Below are positions 25,250-33,649 of a DNA stretch of 64,000 nt, piece after piece. The DNA is from Burkholderia sp. S171. Its GTDB lineage: Bacteria; Pseudomonadota; Gammaproteobacteria; Burkholderiales; Burkholderiaceae. A program made the position numbers and the translations under genes. The stretch is from NCBI RefSeq assembly GCF_009766085.1, contig NZ_LMUF01000052.1, positions 87,172 to 151,171 of the forward strand, written 5' to 3'. The notes beneath the pieces are model-generated. The model ran no database searches and was not told where the DNA came from. It saw only the letters and a list, made by a program, of their open reading frames with translations. Each line of letters starts with the position of its first letter. Within the stretch, counting starts at the first letter, position 1.

Positions 25250-26197
25250 TTAGACGGTCACCGCGCCCTGTGATGCGCGGGCAGTCTCGGGCAGCAATGC
25301 GTCGAACTCCCGTTGCAGATCAAGCTGCTCGGCCGCTTTCCAAATGGCGGCGACGAGAGGCGGCAAGGTATTGCGATTGCGCGCGATAAGGCCAATACCG
25401 CGCGTCAACTCCGGCAATAAAAGTGACGCACGCGCACCGCTGCCCACGGGCAAGACGCTTAGAAGGCTATGCGGAAACACGCTGGACAAGCCCGCATGCT
25501 GAACGTGCGCGTAGAGAGATAGAAGGGAGTCTGTTTCAAGAACCACGGTAGGCTGCACGCCCTCGCGTCGAAACGCTGCGTTGATCACTTGCCGGTTCTG
25601 CATGGTGGCGGTCAACAGACCAAGCGGCAACCCACCCGCACCGCTCCATTGCACCGTACCCGTGTCAAACCCATCACCGGAACCGGAGGGCGACAAAAGC
25701 AGGTAGCGTTCGATATAAAGAGGCAACACGCTGAAGCCCGCCTGCACCTGATCGTCGAGATAGGTCAGGCCGACATCGAGCTCGTGCTCGTCCAGTTGAC
25801 GCAGGATCGCGTCCGAGCTGAGCGAGCGGACCTCGTAGTGCATGTTCGGATGCTCGCGCATGCACGGGGCGAGCATCCGGGTGGTCACCGGCATGACGGT
25901 CGGAATCGCGCCTATACGAAGCGTCCCAATCAGATTGACCTGAGCAGCTGACGCATCCTGTCGCATGTTCTGCAGCGACGCGAGCGTTTGCCTGGCCCAG
26001 CCCAGCACGCGCTCACCGTCCTCCGTAAAGCCGACGAAGCGCCGCGTCCGCTCGACAATAACCAGCCCCAGTTCCGCCTCAAGCGTGCGGATGGCCGACG
26101 ACAGCGCGGGCTGGGAGACGTGACAGGCTTCTGCTGCGCGCGCGAAATGTTTTTCGCGCGCCAACGTGACGAGATACTCGAGTTGCCGAATGAACAT
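25250..26197 (-). CDS. LysR-family transcriptional regulator (formate dehydrogenase neighbour)
   Basis: Regulator of 315 residues. It starts at MFIRQLEYLVTLAREKHFAR, the typical N-terminus of the branch containing regulators next to formate dehydrogenases, with the helix-turn-helix at about 18-40. ATG 26197 is selected by homology; the frame extends upstream through the M24 gene's 3' end. It lies between an M24 peptidase gene (35 bp upstream) and the formate dehydrogenase, all in the same direction, and probably controls formate dehydrogenase through the repeat at 25177-25195. Confidence 0.9.
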   Translation of the reverse strand: MFIRQLEYLVTLAREKHFARAAEACHVSQPALSSAIRTLEAELGLVIVERTRRFVGFTEDGERVLGWARQTLASLQNMRQDASAAQVNLIGTLRIGAIPTVMPVTTRMLAPCMREHPNMHYEVRSLSSDAILRQLDEHELDVGLTYLDDQVQAGFSVLPLYIERYLLLSPSGSGDGFDTGTVQWSGAGGLPLGLLTATMQNRQVINAAFRREGVQPTVVLETDSLLSLYAHVQHAGLSSVFPHSLLSVLPVGSGARASLLLPELTRGIGLIARNRNTLPPLVAAIWKAAEQLDLQREFDALLPETARASQGAVTV

Positions 26198-26232
26198 TGC
26201 GTCCTTTGTTAGCGTTTCTTCGCCGACACGGC

Positions 26233-26892
26233 TCAGGCAAGCAGGTCCTCGTAGAACGAGCCGAACGGTCTTGTCGGATGCGCGAGTTGAATCTCCAGGA
26301 TCCAGAGGCCGGCCTCCGGATGCGGGTCGAAATTCCCGAGATTGCCGGCCTTGAAAATGGCGTGCGGAAAATCGCTCACGCGATGCCCCTTGATGTCGAG
26401 GTTCAGTTTCCACCCTAGCGCTGAAGCACGCTCCGCCGCGTAGTCATATAACGCCGTGCCGCCGGCTCCCGTCGTTCGCCAATGATGTTCGACCTCGTCG
26501 AAAACGGTCTTGGCCGCGTCCGCGCACGCTTTCATTTCCGCGTCCGCACCGACCACGAAGGTCGCGCCCGCATCGCCTTCGTGTCCTTTCCAGACCACGC
26601 CGAGATCGACAAAAAAAATGTCGTCGTCTTTTAGACGCGGATCTTCCTCTGAACGTTGCTTGAACGTCCGCAAGGTATTTTCTCCAAACCGGATCAGGAT
26701 GGGATGCCAGATTCGCTCCATCTCAAGCTCCTGCAGAACCCGCTTGCACTCGCTCACCGCCTCCGACTCGAGCATCCCGGGCTGAATCCGGGCCGCCACC
26801 TGTTCGACGACTTCCCACGTTTTGTCGCGCGCGTAATGCATCGATTCGAGAACGAATTTCTCCCCGACCGCTTGTTGCGTGGTATTGCTCAC
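26233..26892 (-). CDS. M24-family metallopeptidase-like protein
   Basis: A compact 219-residue protein with the pita-bread fold of the aminopeptidase P/methionine aminopeptidase family. All five metal ligands can be placed: two Asp in DLGVVWKGHEGD, His in KGHRVSDFPH, Glu in LEIQLAHP and Glu in FYEDLLA near the C-terminus. It lacks the N-terminal domain of prolidases. Substrate unknown; some relatives are creatinase-like or act on small amides. It precedes the LysR gene by 35 bp. Confidence 0.85.
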   Translation of the reverse strand: MSNTTQQAVGEKFVLESMHYARDKTWEVVEQVAARIQPGMLESEAVSECKRVLQELEMERIWHPILIRFGENTLRTFKQRSEEDPRLKDDDIFFVDLGVVWKGHEGDAGATFVVGADAEMKACADAAKTVFDEVEHHWRTTGAGGTALYDYAAERASALGWKLNLDIKGHRVSDFPHAIFKAGNLGNFDPHPEAGLWILEIQLAHPTRPFGSFYEDLLA

Positions 26893-27030
26893 TCAATCTC
26901 TCCGGCTTCGTTATATTCGGATAAATATATCGACGGCCACCAGGAAAGTCCATTTCCGAGCCTTGAGGCGCACGGGGAACGGCATGTTTCTCTGCGGCAT
27001 CATCGTCATATTCTACGCGGGGTCGGCGAG
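26893..27030. other. intergenic region upstream of the M24 gene
   Basis: This stretch holds the M24 promoter (AT-rich ATATTCGGATAAATATAT near 26913-26930). It is followed by sequence that may be the unrecognisable older part of the ureohydrolase remnant. I see no intact gene. Confidence 0.5.
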
Positions 27031-27255
27031 CGTCTGGATTGACCGGGCCTACGCACTTTGGCACGCCGGAAATTGGCGGCCTGACAATCTGGCAAGCGCT
27101 TGAAATTATCCGTGGCTGCCGTGGGCTGGATATCGTGGGATGCGGCCTTGTGGATTTCACCGCCGTACGACCCGTCCGGCAATACCGCGCCGGTCGGCGC
27201 GAACCTGCTGTATGAAATGTTGTGCGTGCTGCCGAAGGTGGAATACCGGGCGTAG
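27031..27255 (+). pseudogene. remnant of an agmatinase-family ureohydrolase
   Basis: Read across three frames, this plus-strand segment encodes the C-terminal third of an agmatinase: a decayed DRAYA (family DPAYA), then GTPEIGGLTIWQALEIIRGC and RGLDIVGC, then after a frame change SPPYDPSGNTAPVGANLLYE and MLCVLPKVEYR before TAG at 27255. At least two frameshifts are needed, and the N-terminal two thirds are absent. It lies just upstream of a polyamine-type ABC importer, hinting at a former uptake-plus-hydrolysis operon like the one at the left of the window. Confidence 0.85.
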
Positions 27256-27420
27256 GCTGTTTCGTTTGATTATTGGCCCCGGCTTGCCATGCACGCCCGG
27301 CATGCCAACACCCGCAAAAACCAACGATAAAGCAGCGGAGCCATGCGTTTTGGTCATGGCAGACATGACGATATATCGATTGTGATGGCTATTTTGCGAT
27401 CCTAACATTTTTCATGCACG
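27256..27420. other. intergenic region upstream of polyamine-type importer
   Basis: No gene is seen. The imperfect inverted repeat TTGCCATGC/GCATGCCAA (27285-27308) and an AT-rich ATATATCGATTGTGATGGCTAT segment suggest promoter or operator sequence for the importer operon. Confidence 0.4.
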
Positions 27421-27463
27421 GACCCATGCGAACGAATTCAACCGTTCGCCCGGCGCATGGGTC
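27421..27463 (+). promoter_or_regulatory. nested inverted repeats in the leader of the importer operon
   Basis: GACCCATGCG (27421-27430) pairs perfectly with CGCATGGGTC (27454-27463), and inside it GCGAACG pairs with CGTTCGC. The two stems share bases, so alternative folds are possible. The element ends 33 bp before the binding-protein start codon. It may be an operator or an RNA switch; no known class is recognised. Confidence 0.5.
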
Positions 27464-27496
27464 GGACATCTTACTTAACCCTCCACGGAGTCGGCG

Positions 27497-28591
27497 ATGA
27501 AAAAATTCAGCACAGGACGGCGGCAAGCCTTCAAGACGATCGGCGCAGCGCTCGCAGCGTCCACGCTGCCGGCGCCATTCCTCAATCTCAGAGCCCAGGA
27601 ACACAATTTCTCGGGCAAGACACTACGCCTGCTGACCTGGTCAGACGATACGGGAACCGCCGCGTTGCACAATATAGCGGCCACGTTCATGGCAAAAACC
27701 GGCGCGAAGGTGATCGCCGACCGCGCGGACGGCACCTCCGGCATGGTCGCCAAGGTGAAGGCTGCGGGCGACCGACCCACCTATGACGTGATCACGCTCG
27801 CGGGCGTAGGCGCCTCGGGTCTCGGCGATGCGGGCCTGCTCGTCAAGCCCGACCTGGACAAGCTGCCGAATCTCAAGGACGTGGCGGCGCGGTATCGAAC
27901 GGGTGCAGATGGCTTTGGTGTTGGCTACCTGCTGTGGTCCGACGGCCTGATCTACAACACGTCGACCGTCAAAACGGCGCCTGGATCGTATGAAGCGCTG
28001 TGGGACCCGAAGTACGCCGGCCGCCTGTTCTTGCCGCCGCCGGAATTTGCCGAGGCGGTCGACCTGGCGATCATCGCTGCAAAAATGTCGGGCGGTTCGC
28101 AGCAGAACATCGATCCGGGCTTCAAGAAGCTCGCGGAACTGAAGGACCGCGTGATGACGCTCGGCGAGAACCCGAATCAGGTCGCCGACCTGTTTCGCAC
28201 GGGCTCGCTCGATATCGGCGGCATCTATTCGCCCGCGTTCTTTCCCGACCAGATCAGGAAACCCGAATACAAGATGGGCGTGACGTACGGCATGAAGGAA
28301 GGCTTCGCCACGCAGTTGATGTTCACGGTGATTCCGAAATCGCACCCTGGCGACCTCGACCTGATTCACGCGTTCATCAACCATTCGCTCGATGCCGGCG
28401 TGCAGGGCCGGATGGCCGCTGACGTGCTGAACGGCCCGGTGAATTCGAAGGCCGTCATTCCCGCCGAGAGCCTCAGGTTCGTGCCGAGTCCGAAGCAGAT
28501 TGCGGAGAAGTCCGTCCTGCACGACGACAAATCTCTTGCTGTCGTACAAGCTGCGTGGATCAAGCGCTACACCGAGATATTCTCGGCATGA
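27497..28591 (+). CDS. ABC transporter substrate-binding protein, polyamine (PotD/PotF) type
   Basis: Periplasmic receptor of 364 residues in the extracellular solute-binding family 1/PotD group. An N-terminal export signal with an RR pair (TGRRQAFKTIG) ends near LRAQ. Family segments include LRLLTWSDDTG and SYEALWDPKYAGRLFLPPP. GGAG precedes the ATG. It is the first gene of a complete four-gene importer. The ligand is probably a polyamine or related cation, supported by the upstream ureohydrolase remnant but not proven. Confidence 0.9.
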   Translation: MKKFSTGRRQAFKTIGAALAASTLPAPFLNLRAQEHNFSGKTLRLLTWSDDTGTAALHNIAATFMAKTGAKVIADRADGTSGMVAKVKAAGDRPTYDVITLAGVGASGLGDAGLLVKPDLDKLPNLKDVAARYRTGADGFGVGYLLWSDGLIYNTSTVKTAPGSYEALWDPKYAGRLFLPPPEFAEAVDLAIIAAKMSGGSQQNIDPGFKKLAELKDRVMTLGENPNQVADLFRTGSLDIGGIYSPAFFPDQIRKPEYKMGVTYGMKEGFATQLMFTVIPKSHPGDLDLIHAFINHSLDAGVQGRMAADVLNGPVNSKAVIPAESLRFVPSPKQIAEKSVLHDDKSLAVVQAAWIKRYTEIFSA

Positions 28592-29517
28592 CCACGATGG
28601 CTGAGCGCTCCACGCGGCGCGCCGGGCCCGGCGCGCCCGACCAGCCGGTTGCCCCCGGCTCCGAAGCCGCGCTCGCCCGTGCGCGGCCGTGGCTGCTGCT
28701 CGCCCCGATCCTCGCGTTTCTCGCGGTGCTCGCGGCGGCGGCCCTCGTGGTCCTGCGCATGAGCTTTGGAGCGCAGGGCGACGAGTGGCACGGGTTCACG
28801 CTGCAGAACTACGCGAACCTCGCCGATTCGTATTTTCTGAAGGCACTGTGGCTCACGCTGCGCCTCGCGTTTCAAAGCATGGTGTGCGCGGTGCTGCTGG
28901 CGATCCCGGTCGCGCTTGCAATGGCGCGTACCGAGTCGCGGCTGGCGAGGCGCTTGCTTCTGGCGGGCGTCCTGTTGCCGCTGCTCGTCAATTTGTTGCT
29001 GCAAGGCTATGGCTGGCTCGTGATCCTCGGCCCGGCTGGCTTGCTCAATCACGCATTGCTCGCAAGCGGCGTGATTCAGCGTCCGATGCAATGGCTTTAT
29101 CGTGAGCATGGCGTGCTGCTTGGCCTGATCCAGACCGCGTTTCCGCTTGCCGTGCTGCCATTGTCGAGCGCTATGCGTGCCGTGTCGCTCTCCTACGAGG
29201 AAGCTGCTGCCACGCTCGGCGCAACGCGCTGGCAGATCCTGCGTCACATCATGTTGCCGCTCGCGATGCCCGGGCTTGTTTCAGGCGCACTGCTCGTGTT
29301 CGCTTACAACGCAAGCGCGTTTGCGGTGCCGCTGCTGCTCGGCGGCCGGCGCGTGCCAATGCTTGCCGTGCTGGTGCACGACGAGGTCTCGCCGCTGCTG
29401 AACTGGCCGGCGGCCTCCGCGTCCGGCGTCGTGCTGATGGTCGCCACGCTCGCCGTCATGGCGATCTCGCAGAGCCTCGTGCGGCGAACCCAGCGTCTCA
29501 AGGAGCCGTCTGCATGA
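28588..29517 (+). CDS. ABC transporter permease, PotB type
   Basis: Inner-membrane permease of 309 residues with six spans. The start is ATG 28588, overlapping the previous stop (ATGA). The cytoplasmic EAA loop is AAATLGATRWQILRHIMLPL, preceded by SYEE. It has a proline- and alanine-rich N-terminal tail of about 30 residues before the first span. It pairs with the PotC-type permease. Confidence 0.92.
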   Translation: MTTMAERSTRRAGPGAPDQPVAPGSEAALARARPWLLLAPILAFLAVLAAAALVVLRMSFGAQGDEWHGFTLQNYANLADSYFLKALWLTLRLAFQSMVCAVLLAIPVALAMARTESRLARRLLLAGVLLPLLVNLLLQGYGWLVILGPAGLLNHALLASGVIQRPMQWLYREHGVLLGLIQTAFPLAVLPLSSAMRAVSLSYEEAAATLGATRWQILRHIMLPLAMPGLVSGALLVFAYNASAFAVPLLLGGRRVPMLAVLVHDEVSPLLNWPAASASGVVLMVATLAVMAISQSLVRRTQRLKEPSA

Positions 29518-30383
29518 GCACTCCAATCAATCGATTCCAATCGCGCGCGCGTCTTCTGCCCGCGACCATGCCGGGCCGCCTCGGCAGGCCCGCGGCACTG
29601 CTCGCGGCCATCGTGCTGTTCCTTGCCGCCCTGCCGATCCTGACGATGATCCTGATGTCGTTCAGTGCTTCGGACACGCTGGAATTCCCGCCGCCCGGCT
29701 ACAGCCTGCAGTGGTATCGCGCGGCATGGCACAGCTTCGTCTCGCCCGACGCAAGCGATGTGCTTTCCATGGGCACCGCGCTGACGACGAGCCTGATTGT
29801 CGCGGTGTCGACGATGATCATCGCGACGCTGGTCTCGGTACCCGCCGCGTATGCGTTGAGCCGCTATCGCTTTCGGGGCAAGTCGGCCGTCGAGCAGCTC
29901 GTTGCGCTGCCGCTCGTCTATCCGCTCGTAATGCTCGGACTGTCGCTGCTTTTAGTCTTCAATGTGCTGCCCGTGGAACTGGGCGTGTTCCGGCTCATCA
30001 TTGCACACGTGATCCTAGTGCTGCCATTCACGGTGAAAAACTGCGCGGCGTCGGCGGCATCGATTGGCCCGGAGTTCGAGGAAGCCGCCTGCGTGATGGG
30101 TGCGAGCCCGCGCCGCGCCATGTTCGATGTGGTGTTGCCGCTGATGCGCCCCGGCATCCTGGCCGGCATGCTGTTCGCGTTCATCATCTCGTTCAACGAG
30201 TTCACGGTGACGTTCTTCCTGTACGGCATCAACACGATGACGCTGCCGGTGTGGCTCTACAGCCGCACGGTGTCGTCGCTCGACCCGACCGTGTTTTCGT
30301 TCGCGGTGTTTATTGTTGCAATCGACTTTGCGCTGATATGGCTGCTTGAAAAGTTGATCGGCGACGAAGGGGTTGCACTTTAG
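29514..30383 (+). CDS. ABC transporter permease, PotC type
   Basis: Second permease, 289 residues and six spans, with EAA loop AACVMGASPRRAMFDVVLPL. It starts with an ATGA overlap on the first permease. The SFNEFTVTFFL segment is typical of PotC/YdcV-like subunits. Confidence 0.92.
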   Translation: MSTPINRFQSRARLLPATMPGRLGRPAALLAAIVLFLAALPILTMILMSFSASDTLEFPPPGYSLQWYRAAWHSFVSPDASDVLSMGTALTTSLIVAVSTMIIATLVSVPAAYALSRYRFRGKSAVEQLVALPLVYPLVMLGLSLLLVFNVLPVELGVFRLIIAHVILVLPFTVKNCAASAASIGPEFEEAACVMGASPRRAMFDVVLPLMRPGILAGMLFAFIISFNEFTVTFFLYGINTMTLPVWLYSRTVSSLDPTVFSFAVFIVAIDFALIWLLEKLIGDEGVAL

Positions 30384-30417
30384 GCACTCTAGGAACGCAA
30401 GTATCCAAGGAAACATC

Positions 30418-31491
30418 ATGACTCATTTGACACTCCAGGCCGTGACCAAGCGCTTCAACGCTGCGTACGCTGTCGACCACGTCGACCTGAGCGTCCCGGA
30501 CGGCAAGCTGGTCTGCTTTCTCGGCCCGTCCGGCTGCGGCAAGACGACCTTGCTGCGCATGATCGCGGGCCTTGAGACGCCGAGCTCCGGCAGCGTAACT
30601 TTCGCGGGCCGCGACATCACCCACTTGCCGGCGAACCAGCGCGACTTCGGCATGGTGTTCCAGTCGCTGGCGTTGTTTCCGCACATGAGCGTCGCCGAAA
30701 ATATCGCGTACCCGCTGCGGCTGCGCAAAATGGCCAAGGCGGCACAAGGGCACCGTGTAGCCGAACTGCTCGAACTGATCCAGCTGCCGCACATGGCGAA
30801 CCGGCCGGTCACGCAACTGTCCGGGGGACAGCGCCAACGCGTGGCGATCGCGCGGGCAATAGCATCGTCGCCGAAACTATTGCTGCTCGACGAGCCGCTC
30901 TCCGCGCTCGACGCCAAGCTGCGCGAATCGATGCAGGTCGAAATCCGCCTGCTGCAGCAGCGCCTTGGCATCACGACAATCATGGTCACGCACGACCAGC
31001 GCGAAGCAATGACGATGGCCGACGAGATCGTCGTGATGGAAAAAGGCCGCATTGCGCAGGTCGGCAAGCCGCTCGACATCTACCGGAACCCGGTCAGCGA
31101 GTTCGTCGCCGACTTCATCGGGCTCGGCAACATCCTTGCGGTCACGCATGACGGACGCGGCGGTGTGAAGCTGCCGGGCGGACAGCAGATCGTCGTGGCT
31201 GATGGCGCATGGGTGCCGGAATCCACGGCGGACATCCGCTTGCTGATCCGCCCCGAAGACGTCTGCGTGAAGCACGTATCGACCACGAGCGGTCCTAACT
31301 ATCTTGCCGGGACGGTCACGTTTATCCGTGACGTCGGCGCCACGCTGGAAGCGACGATCGACTGCGCCGGCTTCACGCTGACAGCCGCCACCACGCAGCG
31401 CGAAACGCCCGGCCTCACGCTTGGCATGCCGGTGCTGGCCGAATTGCCCGCGCACGCCTGCAAGCTGATCGCGGCGCGCCCGCTTCATTGA
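30418..31491 (+). CDS. ABC transporter ATP-binding protein, PotA type
   Basis: ATPase of 357 residues with Walker A GPSGCGKTT, signature LSGGQRQRVAIARAI, Walker B LLLDEPLSALD and a C-terminal TOBE-like regulatory domain from about residue 235. ATG 30418 has AAGGA upstream; the longer frame overlaps the permease. It completes the importer. Its stop codon lies inside the first of three 14-bp tandem repeats. Confidence 0.93.
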   Translation: MTHLTLQAVTKRFNAAYAVDHVDLSVPDGKLVCFLGPSGCGKTTLLRMIAGLETPSSGSVTFAGRDITHLPANQRDFGMVFQSLALFPHMSVAENIAYPLRLRKMAKAAQGHRVAELLELIQLPHMANRPVTQLSGGQRQRVAIARAIASSPKLLLLDEPLSALDAKLRESMQVEIRLLQQRLGITTIMVTHDQREAMTMADEIVVMEKGRIAQVGKPLDIYRNPVSEFVADFIGLGNILAVTHDGRGGVKLPGGQQIVVADGAWVPESTADIRLLIRPEDVCVKHVSTTSGPNYLAGTVTFIRDVGATLEATIDCAGFTLTAATTQRETPGLTLGMPVLAELPAHACKLIAARPLH

Positions 31492-31534
31492 ATCCGCCTC
31501 ATTGAATCCACCTCATTGAATCCGCTTCATTGAG
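31485..31534 (+). repeat. three and a half tandem 14-bp repeats at the end of the importer operon
   Basis: TCATTGAATCCGCC, TCATTGAATCCACC and TCATTGAATCCGCT follow head to tail, then a partial TCATTGAG. The first copy contains the TGA stop of the PotA-type gene. Directly after it comes a truncated permease fragment, so the array marks a junction. Confidence 0.9.
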
Positions 31535-31565
31535 TGCTCGACGTGATGGTCGAACTCGCACGCGT

Positions 31566-31971
31566 TTTTCGGCGTTCATGGGCGAGTGGGGATACAGCGA
31601 AACCATCTGGACGATAGCAATCGCCGCGGTCATGCACGTATTGCTTCGCCATACTCGATGGGGCTTGCATACCATCGCGGCGGGCGCGAATCAGCTAGGT
31701 GCGAGTGAAGCCGGCATTCAGGTGAAGCGCCTGAAACTGGGCAACTTTGTAATTGCTGCGCTGCTAGCCGGTTTCACCGGCATCCTGGAAGGCTCCCGGA
31801 TAACGCCCATCGATCCACAGGCCGGTGGCAACCAGATCATGTTCCTCGCGGTCGCCGCTGCCGTGATCGGCGGCACGCCGCTTGCCGGTGGCTCGGGCAC
31901 AATCCTCGGCGGGCTGATTGGCGCTGCGGTGTTAGGGATCCTCCACGACGGGTTCACACTTATCGGCATAA
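31566..31971 (+). pseudogene. internal fragment of a ribose-type (RbsC-like) ABC permease
   Basis: About 135 codons of a BPD_transp_2 sugar permease: the middle and late membrane segments are well kept (HTIAAGANQLGASEAGI, then AVAAAVIGGTPLAGGSGTI and LGGLIGAAVLGILHDGF), but the first half and the last span are absent. After LIGINV the frame runs into unrelated sequence. No ribosome-binding site. It is not a duplicate of the intact permease at 35398-36399, which is clearly different in sequence. Confidence 0.8.
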
Positions 31972-32101
31972 ACGTAAGTCTGCGAGGAAGCGGAAGCAGA
32001 GCGCGAACGCTACGATGGGAAACGACTGCGACTCCGTTTTTGAGATGAGGCGCGCGTAAAGTACGGTAGGTTACTGTCGTCGCAATAAAATAATAATCAG
32101 A

Positions 32102-32920
32102 ATGACGAGAGAACTTATTGTGGTGCAAGGCACGACTTATGCCTTGTACGCCAAGCACGACATTCACGGTAATGCACCTGATTCGGGGCCTGCCTCGTTC
32201 GACGGTGCGTCTTTATACGATTGGGAGAATGATTTTGAACTCGTCGAGACGTCGAAACTTGGCTGAGATCGAAATTTTTGGACTTCCGCTGCATCGGTCG
32301 TGTGAGCATCCTTGAATACTTGCGCGACAAGGTCATGCAAGGCGAGGTTCGGGTGGTCCGGGAGGAACCAACAAACGCAAACAATGGTTTCGTCCAACCG
32401 CCCCGGCTTGCCGCGGCGCGCTCATGGGAGACGAAACCCTTTATATCCGAAAACACCTGCTACAGCTCGTTGCCTGCTGCGCCCTTTGACTTCGACGTTG
32501 CACGACCAGCTTGAGGGCTGGACAAACGATTTCGCGCATCAAATAGCGACGGCGTTGCCGCCCCTGCGAGGTAGTACCCTGATGCGCACGCGGTTGAACG
32601 TCGCCGCTGCAATTGTCGGCGTCTTCAATCAAGGGACGCGTTTGACCGACGCCGTAGGTTTGGGCGAAGGGACGATAATCAGCGACGCGTCCACGCCGTT
32701 GGGTGGAGCAGCACCATTCGAGTATTTTTCTAGCGCACCTTCCGACGGCCTGATGTCGATGGCAATGCGCTCGGGCCGCGATGCACAGTGCTTCGCAGAC
32801 TATGAGCAGGACATGGAAATGTGAAACATCGCCAAAGCGATGTATGGCGGCGACCTCCGAACCTACGCGCTGTGCAGTTCACGCGCGTCCGAAAACTACC
32901 GCACTTGCTTGGGATATTAA
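32102..32920 (+). pseudogene. broken gene of unknown, possibly toxin-like, protein
   Basis: A continuous protein can be read only by crossing frames: frame 2 from ATG 32102 (ELIVVQGTTYALYAKHDIHG), frame 3 (LAEIEIFGLPLHRSCEHP), frame 1 (LEYLRDKVMQGEVRVVREEP) and frame 2 again to the end. An in-frame TGA at 32822-32824 interrupts the C-terminal part, between QCFADYEQDMEM and NIAKAMYGGDLRTYALC; a Cys codon would fit there. The Cys-rich tail ending ENYRTCLGY and its TAA overlap the next gene's ATG. I recall such tails from secreted or type VI-associated proteins in this group, but cannot name the family. Confidence 0.6.
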
Positions 32921-33582
32921 TGGCTGCCAACGACAAAGTATTCATCACGTTTTACGACGACGAGAGCGACACTTTCAAATACTCATGGCTACGGCGGTCG
33001 ACCGTGGAGCCGTTTCTCGACCGCGCGCCGATAGACGCACTGCCGTCCCCCGCGCCGGGAGCGCCGATCACCAACGAGGACGCGCGCTTGCTCGGCGGCA
33101 TGGCGTTCATGAGCCTGGTAGGAGGCCGTCACAGCCTTCGCGGCCGCTTGGAGATTGCAACGGCCACGCCGATGGATTGGACGCAGCCGGTCCCGCCAAC
33201 TATATCCGCGCCACCGGCCAGGCCAGCAACCGACCCCGCGGACGGACTGAAGGCACTCGGTAATTTTCGGCAGTGGCACGTCGACATCATGGCGGTGCAA
33301 GGGCGCGACCTGACGCTTGGCTTGTCACTGGATGGCGTTCGAACAACCATCACTTTCGGCACCGCAACTCGATGTTCCATTGAAAATTTCGGCGTCGCTA
33401 ACATCGTGGACAACATTGCGATCCTCGAAGATGGCACACACGCCTATGACGATGCGCTTGTAAAACTCAGTAGCTGCACGCGCCTGCACCGTGCAATGCA
33501 ACCCAACTGGATCGTCAGCGTATCGTCGGCGGTCGGTGTCAATGCGCTGGTGGAATGCGTCGATATCAACGTTCAGCCGTAG
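32920..33582 (+). CDS. hypothetical protein, downstream partner of the broken gene
   Basis: A 220-residue protein of no family I recognise, starting MAANDKVFITFYDDESDTF. There is no signal peptide or membrane span. The middle is proline-rich (TQPVPPTISAPPARPATDP) and the C-terminal half looks beta-rich. Its ATG overlaps the terminal TAA of the preceding pseudogene (TAATG), so the two were probably translated together, as in toxin/immunity or effector/chaperone pairs. That pairing is inference only. Unlike its partner, the frame is intact. Confidence 0.6.
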   Translation: MAANDKVFITFYDDESDTFKYSWLRRSTVEPFLDRAPIDALPSPAPGAPITNEDARLLGGMAFMSLVGGRHSLRGRLEIATATPMDWTQPVPPTISAPPARPATDPADGLKALGNFRQWHVDIMAVQGRDLTLGLSLDGVRTTITFGTATRCSIENFGVANIVDNIAILEDGTHAYDDALVKLSSCTRLHRAMQPNWIVSVSSAVGVNALVECVDINVQP

Positions 33583-33649
33583 ACGAGGCACTTCGTACAT
33601 CTGGCCGTTATCATTGATCAAGGAACACGGTCAAATTGCATCACTACGC

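Noticed and set aside
31530..32048. Permease fragment considered as an intact small membrane protein
   Set aside because: It begins and ends inside a known permease fold, lacks the first spans and a ribosome-binding site, and its ends are unrelated sequence.
32115..32456. 113-codon minus-strand open frame in the broken-gene zone
   Set aside because: The plus strand gives a coherent, though frameshifted, protein over the same bases; the minus-strand product has no recognisable features.
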